Source: Chryseobacterium sp. W4I1 | GTDB lineage: Bacteria > Bacteroidota > Bacteroidia > Flavobacteriales > Weeksellaceae | Assembly (NCBI RefSeq): GCF_030816115.1 | Contig: NZ_JAUSXQ010000001.1 | Coordinates: 2,728,001 to 2,792,000, forward strand | Direction of reading: 5' to 3' | Length of the DNA stretch: 64,000 nucleotides | Shown here: positions 54,599 to 62,527 of the stretch, piece by piece | Numbering within the stretch: position 1 is the stretch's first letter | Layout of the letters: every line of letters begins with the position of its first letter | Notes under the pieces: model-generated | Told to the model about the DNA's origin: nothing | What the model saw: only the letters and a program-made list of their open reading frames with translations | Database searches by the model: none | Program-made: the position numbers and the translations under genes

Positions 54599-56515
54599 AT
54601 GATCTTAAATTCAAAAATACCACAAGGTCCGTTAGAACAGAAATGGGACAATTATAAAAAGAAAGCCAAGCTCGTTAATCCAGCCAACCGTAAAAAACTG
54701 GACGTTATTGTCGTGGGAACCGGGCTTGCAGGTAGCTCTATTGCGGCTTCTCTGGGTGAAATGGGATATAATGTGAAATCATTCTGCTTCCAGGACAGCC
54801 CCAGGCGAGCGCATTCTGTAGCTGCACAGGGCGGTGTGAATGCCGCTAAAAATTATAAAAATGACGGGGACAGTGTTTACAGAATGTTTGTCGATACACT
54901 TAAAGGCGGAGACTTCAGAGCCCGGGAAGCGAATGTCTACCGTATGGCAGAATGCTCTTTAAACCTGATCGATCAGGCTGTGGCGCAGGGTGTTCCGTTC
55001 GGACGTGAATATGGCGGCTATCTCAACAACCGATCCTTCGGTGGGGTTCAGGTGAGCCGGACTTTTTATGCAAGAGGACAAACCGGGCAACAACTGCTTC
55101 TTGGTGCTTACCAGGAATTGATGAGACAGGTGGGAAAGGGCACTGTACAGCTGTATTCGAGACACGAAATGCTTGATCTTGTGATGATCGACGGCAAAGC
55201 AAGGGGAATTATAGTCAGAAATTTAGATACCGGGGAAATTGAAAGACATGCTGCCCATGCGGTTGTTCTGGCAACCGGAGGTTACGGGAAGATTTATTAC
55301 CTATCCACCTTAGCCATGGGCTGTAACGGTTCTGCGATATGGAGAGCTCATAAAAAAGGAGCGTTGATGGCTTCTCCGAGCTGGATTCAGGTACACCCTA
55401 CTTCATTGCCTCAATCCGGAGACTACCAATCCAAATTAACCCTGATGTCGGAATCACTGCGGAATGACGGAAGGATCTGGGTTCCTCTGAAAGCTGATGA
55501 AACCAGACTGCCAAACGATATCCCGGAAAACGAAAGAGATTATTATCTTGAACGCAGGTATCCTGCTTTTGGAAATCTCGCTCCGAGAGATATTTCATCC
55601 CGTGCCGCCAAAGAAAGAATAGATGCGGGTTTTGGAATCGGACCACTCAAAAATGCAGTATATCTTGATTTTTCCAAAGCAATAAGAGAGCAGGGAAAGG
55701 AAAAAATTCAGGAGAAATACGGAAATTTATTCGATATGTATCTTAAAATCACAGGATATAATGCTTATAATGAACCGATGATGATCTCTCCATCCGCCCA
55801 CTTTTCAATGGGTGGACTTTGGGTAGACTATGAACTGATGACCACTATTCCGGGACTTTTTGCATTGGGAGAAGCTAATTTTGCGGATCATGGAGCCAAC
55901 AGACTGGGTGCCAATTCTCTGCTTCAGGCTTCTGTAGACGGCTATTTTATTGCACCTTATACCATTGCCAATTATCTGGCTGATGAAATTCATACCGGAA
56001 AAATTTCACCGGATGCTCCTGAATTTGAAACCGCAGAAAATGCTGTTAAGAAGCAGATCCAGGATTTTATGGATATCCGGGGAACTAAAACCGTCGATTA
56101 TTTCCACAAAACTTTAGGAAAACTTTTATATGATTATTGCGGTCTTGCGAGAAATGAAGAAGGGCTGAAATATGCCATCGGAGAAATCAGGAAATTGAAA
56201 CAGGAATTTTACAGAGATGTAAGAGTTTCCGGACAGGGTGACAAAATGAACTCAGAACTGGAAAAAGCAGGTCGTGTTGCCGATTATTTCGAGATCGGGG
56301 AACTGATGTGCTATGACGCTTTAACCCGGAATGAATCCTGCGGTGCCCACTTCAGGGAAGAGTTTCAAACGCCGGATGGAGAAGCTTTAAGAAATGATAC
56401 TGAATACCAGTTTATCTCCGCATGGGCGTGGGCAGGCGAAAACAGGGAACCCGAACTGATCAGGGAACCGCTGATATTTGAAGAGATACAGCCAACGGTA
56501 AGAAGCTACAAATAA
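54599..56515 (+). CDS. sdhA: Succinate dehydrogenase / fumarate reductase flavoprotein subunit
   Basis: 638 residues from the ATG at 54599; an overlapping longer frame from 54497 is not needed. [20 protein letters not shown] is the FAD-binding loop. [20 protein letters not shown] holds the His for covalent FAD and the substrate site; [20 protein letters not shown] and [20 protein letters not shown] are conserved family regions. Type B with long insert. Oxidises succinate or reduces fumarate. Between sdhC (11 bp) and sdhB (12 bp). Confidence 0.95.
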   Translation: MILNSKIPQGPLEQKWDNYKKKAKLVNPANRKKLDVIVVGTGLAGSSIAASLGEMGYNVKSFCFQDSPRRAHSVAAQGGVNAAKNYKNDGDSVYRMFVDTLKGGDFRAREANVYRMAECSLNLIDQAVAQGVPFGREYGGYLNNRSFGGVQVSRTFYARGQTGQQLLLGAYQELMRQVGKGTVQLYSRHEMLDLVMIDGKARGIIVRNLDTGEIERHAAHAVVLATGGYGKIYYLSTLAMGCNGSAIWRAHKKGALMASPSWIQVHPTSLPQSGDYQSKLTLMSESLRNDGRIWVPLKADETRLPNDIPENERDYYLERRYPAFGNLAPRDISSRAAKERIDAGFGIGPLKNAVYLDFSKAIREQGKEKIQEKYGNLFDMYLKITGYNAYNEPMMISPSAHFSMGGLWVDYELMTTIPGLFALGEANFADHGANRLGANSLLQASVDGYFIAPYTIANYLADEIHTGKISPDAPEFETAENAVKKQIQDFMDIRGTKTVDYFHKTLGKLLYDYCGLARNEEGLKYAIGEIRKLKQEFYRDVRVSGQGDKMNSELEKAGRVADYFEIGELMCYDALTRNESCGAHFREEFQTPDGEALRNDTEYQFISAWAWAGENREPELIREPLIFEEIQPTVRSYK

Positions 56516-56527
56516 AAAACAAAAATT

Positions 56528-57277
56528 ATGGATTTACATCTTAAGATATGGAGACAGAAAGACAAACAGAGTGAAGGAAAGCTGGTCAGTTATGATCTGA
56601 AAGAGCTGAATCCCCACATGTCTTTCCTGGAAATGCTGGATACTTTAAATGAAAAGCTCATTACGGAAGGCGATGAGCCTGTAGAATTCGATCATGACTG
56701 CCGGGAGGGAATCTGCGGACAATGCGGCATGATGATCAACGGAATTGCCCACGGACCTTTAAAAAATACAACAACCTGTCAGCTTCACTTACGTTCTTTT
56801 AAGAACGGTGAAACGATTTTAATCGAACCTTTCCGGGCAGAAGCATTTCCTGTGAAGAAAGATCTTAAAGTAGACCGTTCTGCTTTTGACAGGATTATTT
56901 CTTCAGGCGGTTTTGTTTCTGTAAATACTGGCCAGGCTCCTGATGCTACAGCCATTGCAGTTACCCATCAGATTGCTGAAGAAGCTTTTGATTCTGCAGC
57001 CTGCATAGGGTGCGGAGCATGTGTGGCCACCTGTAAAAACGGAAGTGCTGCATTATTCACTTCTGCAAAAATCACTCATATGGTTCTACTTCCACAAGGT
57101 AAAAAGGAAAGAAATGAACGTGTCCTGAATATGGTTACCCAAATGGATCATGAGCTTTTCGGGCACTGTTCCAATACGGAAGCCTGTGAAGTGGAATGTC
57201 CACAGGGAATTTCTGTTCTCAATATTGCGAGAATGAATTACGAATATGGCCGGGCCTTATTCTTTAGAAAAAAATAG
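56528..57277 (+). CDS. sdhB: Succinate dehydrogenase / fumarate reductase iron-sulfur subunit
   Basis: 249 residues. CREGICGQCGMMINGIAHG holds the [2Fe-2S] ligands, ACIGCGACVATCKNG the [4Fe-4S] ligands, and CSNTEACEVECPQGISVLNI the [3Fe-4S] ligands. Passes electrons between the flavin and cytochrome b. Last gene of the five-gene transport/respiration operon. Confidence 0.95.
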   Translation: MDLHLKIWRQKDKQSEGKLVSYDLKELNPHMSFLEMLDTLNEKLITEGDEPVEFDHDCREGICGQCGMMINGIAHGPLKNTTTCQLHLRSFKNGETILIEPFRAEAFPVKKDLKVDRSAFDRIISSGGFVSVNTGQAPDATAIAVTHQIAEEAFDSAACIGCGACVATCKNGSAALFTSAKITHMVLLPQGKKERNERVLNMVTQMDHELFGHCSNTEACEVECPQGISVLNIARMNYEYGRALFFRKK

Positions 57278-57291
57278 TTTAGTACAAAAAA

Positions 57292-57317
57292 CAGAGAAGG
57301 TTAATTAACCTTCTCTG
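57292..57317. terminator. Hairpin terminator between convergent genes
   Basis: CAGAGAAGGTTAA and TTAACCTTCTCTG form a perfect 13-bp palindrome downstream of sdhB; it can act on both strands. Confidence 0.8.
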
Positions 57318-57321
57318 ATAT

Positions 57322-58281
57322 TTAAACTCCCGGTATTGTTATTTGGTCGGGATTATTTTCATCATAAATAATTTCGATAGTTCCTGCTTTTGGAACTGTG
57401 GAAAGATCCAGAAGCCTTACCATCTTTTTGTAGACTGTGATATGCTCTATTCCTTTAAAATCCTTAAAGCTTACCTGGAATATAAGCTGCGGCTGGTCAT
57501 TCACGGTAAGTCCTGTCTGGTTAACGCTGATGATCTGCGCCTGAGCATTTCTGCCGGCAAAAAGGATTCGTTCTTCTTTTTTATTTTTCACAAATTTTCC
57601 AACAATCAATTTGTAGGCTAATATCGTCAGCAGGAACATCACTCCACTGAAAATAATGGGATGCATAAAAGTGAGAAATCTCCATCCGAAATCAAACGAT
57701 TCTCTGAAATAAAAGTAGGTGTAAAGGCCGAGAACATAAAAAATCATAAAGGTGACAAATACAATTCTGATGATCATATTGGTCATCTTAAATTTCGTCT
57801 GTATACCACTCAGAACAAAATAGGGTTCGTCTGAGGTATGAGGATTGAGGAGAACTTTAACGGTCTTCCCGGTTTCAAATCTTTTTTCCTGGGGTTTCGT
57901 GTCATAAAACATCATTTCATGCCGGATCAGAATATTTTTGAGATTCTGAAAGGACAACACGATATGGATCAAATTGATATTTTTCTTACGATTGTACCGT
58001 ACCAGTTTATAATCAATAATTTCCGCATCCCTGGGAATTCCGTTTTTGAGAATATGGCTGATGGTATTTTTCTCTTTAAACGTTTTCAGGAAAAGATTGC
58101 TGATGAAAAATGCCAGTACATAAAGCCAAACAAGAACAGAAAAACCGAGATATACATAGCTCAAGGCTGGTGTATTTCTCGGTTCAGTTGTTATTTCCGA
58201 AGTCGTCATATAAATAAAGATCGGAAACGGTATGCAGAAAAAGAGCATATAAAGCGTCCAGAAAATGATCATAAATTTCAT
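57322..58281 (-). CDS. DUF3592-like membrane protein
   Basis: 319 residues. Two hydrophobic stretches near the N-terminus (MKFMIIFWTLYMLFFCIPFP, YVYLGFSVLVWLYVLAFFIS) and two in the middle (IIRIVFVTFMIFYVLGLY, PIIFSGVMFLLTILAY). Two similar soluble domains (RDAEIIDYKLVRYNRKKNIN and AQAQIISVNQTGLTVNDQPQ) each end in a short strand about PNPH/ENNPDQ. They look like DUF3592 repeats. Function unknown. Confidence 0.75.
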   Translation of the reverse strand: MKFMIIFWTLYMLFFCIPFPIFIYMTTSEITTEPRNTPALSYVYLGFSVLVWLYVLAFFISNLFLKTFKEKNTISHILKNGIPRDAEIIDYKLVRYNRKKNINLIHIVLSFQNLKNILIRHEMMFYDTKPQEKRFETGKTVKVLLNPHTSDEPYFVLSGIQTKFKMTNMIIRIVFVTFMIFYVLGLYTYFYFRESFDFGWRFLTFMHPIIFSGVMFLLTILAYKLIVGKFVKNKKEERILFAGRNAQAQIISVNQTGLTVNDQPQLIFQVSFKDFKGIEHITVYKKMVRLLDLSTVPKAGTIEIIYDENNPDQITIPGV

Positions 58282-58524
58282 AACTGTTATTTTGCGATGC
58301 GTGATAAAGTTATGATATTATTCTTTAATCTGATTAGAGGGACGGGATAATTCTCGTGTTTTATAAGTTACGAAGCTTGAGACTGGAAGAGGGAAGTTAT
58401 TGAGGTCTAAAACAACTCAAGCTAGCACTTACTGTTCTCTCAGAAATCAATTCATCAAATTTTAATCTAACCAGTAATCACTTCTGCCCTCCTTCTTCCA
58501 TCTTCCAACCGTATTATCTTACTA
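58282..58524. other. Intergenic region
   Basis: 243 bp between a minus-strand start and a minus-strand stop; no gene recognised. Confidence 0.4.
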
Positions 58525-59538
58525 TTATACTTCTTTTTCAAAGTAAAGTCTGTAGTATTTTCCTTTATCATCCTCTCCCATTTCCAACTTCTGTCTGTCG
58601 CCATGAATGTAGATGTGGAAGTTTTTATCAAGTTTAATGATACTTTTAAAATGACGCTGGGTCTTCTTTACTGCGGCTTCACTGATCGGGAATTCTTCAG
58701 CAATGTTTACCTGCATATCCTGTTCGTAATCGGTTTTGAAATTTACAAAACTTTCGATCACATGCTGGTCACCCAAAACTTCGGTAGCAAATTCATCAAG
58801 CTTAAATTCTTCTTTTTCCTTGAAGAAATTGATGGATTTATTTAAGAAATCGGCCTGGTCTGCCTTGGAAACTTCAAATTCCTGCGGAAGCTGTTTGGTG
58901 ATATAGTCTTTGTAAACCATTAATGCTTCCTGAGTGTGGAAATATTCATCGTCACGCTGCTTTACTTTCAGGAAATCCTCGAACCAGTAGTACATATCTC
59001 CGTTTTTATTGTTATCAACCACGGAAAGTACATAGCCTGTTTCTTTGTTATTATTGTAGATCAACGCAGCTTTGTCAATTTTAGACAAACCGATTCCCTG
59101 GTCTTTCTCAATATCAAAAGTTTCTTCATTAGGGGAAATTTTAAGGAAAGATTCTCTTTTTTCCGTTTTAAAGATCCCGATTTTATCAACTTTATCCGGA
59201 CGATCGCTTTCCTCTTCAAAAAGGACAATAAACAGTTCTCCCCCCTGAACTCTTGGGTTTTCAGCGGCTTCAAAAAGGTGCTTGGCAATATTTTCAGATT
59301 CCCAAAGGAACTTGGCTCTGTCTTCAAAGATCTCGGATACGGAACTGTAGACCGGATTATTGACCAGATACGTGTCGCTGTAAAAATTGAAGGTTTCTTC
59401 TGATTTAAAAGAGCCTAAAAAATAATCTTCCAGCAGCTCTGCCATTCCTTCTTCCAGCTTTAGCTCTTCCTGAGACAGCGTTAAAGATTCTCCGTTGATT
59501 TTATTTCCTACTCGGTGTACTATAATTTTTGAAAACAT
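58525..59538 (-). CDS. Nucleoid-associated protein, NdpA/YejK family
   Basis: 337 residues from the ATG at 59538 (MFSKIIVHRVGNKINGESLT); longer frames upstream begin with TTG or hydrophobic padding. LKLEEGMAELLEDYFLGSFK and EFDV-type helical parts with VQGGELFIVLFEEESDRPDK match the 37-kDa nucleoid-associated family. Binds the chromosome; exact task unknown in this phylum. Confidence 0.85.
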   Translation of the reverse strand: MFSKIIVHRVGNKINGESLTLSQEELKLEEGMAELLEDYFLGSFKSEETFNFYSDTYLVNNPVYSSVSEIFEDRAKFLWESENIAKHLFEAAENPRVQGGELFIVLFEEESDRPDKVDKIGIFKTEKRESFLKISPNEETFDIEKDQGIGLSKIDKAALIYNNNKETGYVLSVVDNNKNGDMYYWFEDFLKVKQRDDEYFHTQEALMVYKDYITKQLPQEFEVSKADQADFLNKSINFFKEKEEFKLDEFATEVLGDQHVIESFVNFKTDYEQDMQVNIAEEFPISEAAVKKTQRHFKSIIKLDKNFHIYIHGDRQKLEMGEDDKGKYYRLYFEKEV

Positions 59539-59620
59539 GTCCTGAATAATTTGGAGTGCAAAGATATTCATTCTATTCTTTCCATCATACAAATAAAAAA
59601 TACTCTAAAAGTATACACGA

Positions 59621-60596
59621 ATGAACATAGTATCTTTGACTGAAAATATTGAGTCATTATTTTTTATATTGTATTTAATTTTTTTAATCAGGTTATATTT
59701 AACAGCCATCTATTTTTACAAAGACAATTATTTGAAAAAAAACATTAAAAATATAAGATTTGATCAGCAGAAAGCACCTTATGGGTGCGAATTACTGGAG
59801 TTGGATACCTTGCTAAAAAAGCTTTCAACATTCACTTATTTTGGCAAAACAGAACGAATTCACTTCTTCATTGTAATGATTATTACGGAAGGAAGTGGAA
59901 AGCATTTTGTGGATTTTAAAGAATATCAGCTTGAAAGAGGAACAATCTTATTTATTGCGCCGGGCCAGATCCAACAATATGAACGCAATCCTCAATATAA
60001 AGGATATATGCTGATATTTACTGAATATTTTTTCCGTAAGCAGGCCAACGAGCTTAGTTTTCTCAATCAGTCAGCCATATTTGATACCACTCTATCCAAC
60101 GCCTTTAAAACCTGATCCGGAAATATTTTCTCAAATGCTGCAGCTTCTGCTTTTATTGCAAACAGAAATTTCATCATCTTACACCTTTTCAAAGGAAGAA
60201 AGCCTTCAAAAACTGACAAGTTTATTTCTCATTTATTCCGAGCGGCAAAAACAGATGGATAGCAATCATATTTTGAACCATCGTTATCTGTCCCAATATT
60301 ATCACTTTAAACAATTGCTTGAACAGCATTTCCTCCTTGAACGCGGTGTAGATTTCTATGCTTCTCTGCTGGCAATTACCCCAAAAACACTCAACAGGAT
60401 CACACGGTCTGCCATTCAGAAATCTGCCAAAGAACTCATTGATACAAGGGTAATAATTGAAATAAAACGGCTGCTGTTATTTGAAAAGTTAAGTATAAAA
60501 GAGATTGCTTATACTCTTAATTTTAACGAACCTACCAATCTGATCAAGTATTTTAAAAAGCATACAGGACAAACACCTACAGCGTACAAAGAATAG
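59621..60596 (+). CDS. AraC family regulator, split by a frameshift
   Basis: Intact gene would be up to 324 residues. Sensor part: GSGKHFVDFKEYQLERGTIL, IAPGQIQQYERNPQYKGYML. HTH part: LLAITPKTLNRITRSAIQKS and IKEIAYTLNFNEPTNLIKYF. The frame breaks at 60107-60110, where four A stand; three would join NAFKPDPEIFSQMLQ. As written the parts are 59621-60115 and 60081-60596. The first 35 residues are hydrophobic and unlike the family, and TATCTTTG (59631-59638) lies just after the ATG, so the real start may be further on. Disruption may be a sequencing artefact or a recent mutation. Confidence 0.75.
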
Positions 60597-61026
60597 CAAT
60601 GTCCGTTTTTTACCATTTTTTGTCTGCTTTCAACCTTTTTGGGCTCAACCAAATATTAGATCTTTGTATTTATAGTATCCAAAAAAATTATTTCAGATTT
60701 AAAACACAAATTGATACCTTATAGGATCCGGATATTATAAAACTTCATACAAAACTGGTTGCATGCGTTAATCGTAAGCTTGCAGGAAGGTACAAACACA
60801 AACAAATGCTGTCTTTACTATTTTAGACAGCTTTTATTTTTTCAGGACTACTCTGTCTTCCGTCTATTATTTTTATTTCATATGTTCATTAAACCTGCCT
60901 CATTTTGATAGCAACCTTATCATTTTGACAGGATTTTTAAGATTGTAAACTTTGATGAAATTAAATAATATTTTGATTTACAGATAATTAACAAAACCCT
61001 ATTCTCAAGGGAATGCCGTTCGCTTC
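60597..61026. other. Intergenic region
   Basis: 430 bp, no gene recognised; contains the terminator at 60808. Confidence 0.45.
60808..60840 (+). terminator. Hairpin terminator
   Basis: GCTGTCT and AGACAGC pair around a 10-nt loop, followed by T-rich DNA. Confidence 0.7.
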
Positions 61027-61209
61027 ATGGTATTCAAAACATACCCAATGGATCTAAATACATTAAACCGACTTGACAAGTTGCGAAGATTAAAAAGCAG
61101 AGGACCAAAAACTCCTAAGTGGCTGAAACCTTACCATCTGCTGTTCATGGCTTTCCTGGCCGTTTTTATCTTTGGAGCCATTATCAAAATTTTAGAACAA
61201 AATCATTAA
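61027..61209 (+). CDS. Small single-pass membrane protein, cassette 1
   Basis: 60 residues. A basic N-terminal half (LDKLRRLKSRGPKTPKWLKP) precedes one membrane helix (LLFMAFLAVFIFGAIIKIL). An internal ATG at 61048 gives 53 residues. The DUF7674-like gene begins 4 bp after its stop. The same layout repeats at 61650-62224. Family not recognised. Confidence 0.65.
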   Translation: MVFKTYPMDLNTLNRLDKLRRLKSRGPKTPKWLKPYHLLFMAFLAVFIFGAIIKILEQNH

Positions 61210-61213
61210 AATT

Positions 61214-61570
61214 ATGAACTATTCAGAAGCCGTACAGGAAATTGCCGAGATCATTCCCGACTTTGAAAATGAACTCGTAAAAACCACACCTCAGAATTCT
61301 TACACTGTGACCCGAAATTTCACGGAATGTATCAAAAATATGATCCGGCAGAACGACAGAAATGTTTTATTTAAAAGCCTTCATAAAATGGATAAAATTT
61401 ATACTGATGGTGATACTGCTTTAAAAAATGCAGTAGAGGGGGTTTTTATCTTTTCTCTGGACAATTGTACCGCTTTTTGTCCGGAAGAATATAGAAAAGT
61501 GATCTTTAGTCACATTTCAAAGGGATTGCAGCAAACCTATTCGAGACAAATCTACAATCATGGCCTATAA
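61214..61570 (+). CDS. DUF7674-like helical protein, cassette 1
   Basis: 118 residues, soluble and helical. It shares the pattern N-F-x(24-26)-H-x-x-x-M-D-x-I-Y-x-x-G-D-x(7)-E-x-x-F-x-x-S-L with the protein at 61829 (here HKMDKIYTDGDTALKNAVEG, FIFSLDN). Not similar to any enzyme I recognise. Proteins of this form occur in Flavobacteriia, often as neighbours of small membrane proteins. Function unknown. Confidence 0.7.
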   Translation: MNYSEAVQEIAEIIPDFENELVKTTPQNSYTVTRNFTECIKNMIRQNDRNVLFKSLHKMDKIYTDGDTALKNAVEGVFIFSLDNCTAFCPEEYRKVIFSHISKGLQQTYSRQIYNHGL

Positions 61571-61649
61571 ATTTCGTTACATTTTTAGGGTGTTTCATTA
61601 CAAAATGAAATAATACTAAAAAACAAAACCTATTCAAATTCAACACATT

Positions 61650-61781
61650 ATGAAAACAAAGATCAGAAGGATATCTGACTGGGAAACGTGGAAAACCACC
61701 ACCAACAGGCACAATACAGAGTTATTGCTTACTCACATCGCTGTGATTATAGGGGTATTCATTTTTGCTGCCATGCTATAA
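61650..61781 (+). CDS. Small single-pass membrane protein, cassette 2
   Basis: 43 residues, below usual ORF cut-offs: basic start (MKTKIRRISDWETWKTTTNR) then a C-terminal hydrophobic helix (LLLTHIAVIIGVFIFAAML). Same build as the 60-aa protein of cassette 1, sharing the VFIF core. Supported by its position 47 bp before the second DUF7674-like gene. Confidence 0.6.
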   Translation: MKTKIRRISDWETWKTTTNRHNTELLLTHIAVIIGVFIFAAML

Positions 61782-61828
61782 TTTTGGTACACATTTCGCT
61801 GAAAGATAAATACTGAAAAATATTAGTT

Positions 61829-62224
61829 ATGATGAAAGTACAAATGCAAGCTATTAATAAAAAAATAGCCGTTGAATACTTAAAATTTTTCTATCCACCA
61901 CTCCGAAATGAAATCACTCAATTATCTGTACAGGAAAACTTTGCAGGCGTGATCCAGGCGACCATCAACTATTTAAAAGATATGCTACAGGAATCGAAGA
62001 TCTACATCGTAGCTCATCATATCAAGCTAATGGACTGGATCTACAGAAACGGGGATTCTTATGTAAGAACCGTCATTGAAAACCTGTTTGTAAGATCATT
62101 GGAAAGTTTTAAAAAACATTCCAAGATCCAGCAGTGGCAGCTTCTTTATCAGAACATGCCCGATAATTTCCAGCTTATTTATAATGAGCAGCAGAAGCAG
62201 GACGAAATCTTTTTTGGCAAGTAA
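61829..62224 (+). CDS. DUF7674-like helical protein, cassette 2
   Basis: 131 residues (start at 61829 or 61832). YIVAHHIKLMDWIYRNGDSY and VIENLFVRSLESFKKH align with cassette 1. Soluble and helical, with a Gln-rich end (NEQQKQDEIFFGK). The second copy of the pair and the last gene before the cytolysin-like gene. Function unknown. Confidence 0.7.
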   Translation: MMKVQMQAINKKIAVEYLKFFYPPLRNEITQLSVQENFAGVIQATINYLKDMLQESKIYIVAHHIKLMDWIYRNGDSYVRTVIENLFVRSLESFKKHSKIQQWQLLYQNMPDNFQLIYNEQQKQDEIFFGK

Positions 62225-62242
62225 GAAAATAATTTAATTTGT

Positions 62243-62280
62243 AAGGCTCTTCAGGCATATTGTCTGGGGAGCTTTTTATT
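62243..62280 (+). terminator. Hairpin terminator of cassette 2
   Basis: AAGGCTCTTCAGGC and GTCTGGGGAGCTTT form an imperfect stem ending in T-rich DNA. Confidence 0.7.
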
Positions 62281-62410
62281 TTCCAAAAATTACACTTTTT
62301 TTACTATTAGATATTTAACTTAATATCAATGGTTTATTATCAAAAACAGCCTGTTTATTACACTTTCAACAAATTTTATCAATTATATTTCACCGTATGG
62401 TGCAAAATAT

Positions 62411-62418
62411 TATCTTTG
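62411..62418 (+). promoter_or_regulatory. -7 element of the cytolysin-like gene
   Basis: TATCTTTG (TAnnTTTG), 110 bp upstream of the ATG; no clear -33 TTG box. Confidence 0.45.
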
Positions 62419-62527
62419 CATCCATAAATTTCACTATACAAAGAATTATCGGTATACTGTAATTTCAACCGCACCGGATTTTGTTCTTTTCTATTTCAGA
62501 AGAAAGTATCCGGAGTAAAAACAGACT

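Larger units (their letters stand above)
62225..62527. other. Intergenic region before the cytolysin-like gene
   Basis: 303 bp with a terminator at 62243 and a -7 element at 62411; otherwise nothing recognised. The transcript leader would be about 100 nt. Confidence 0.5.
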
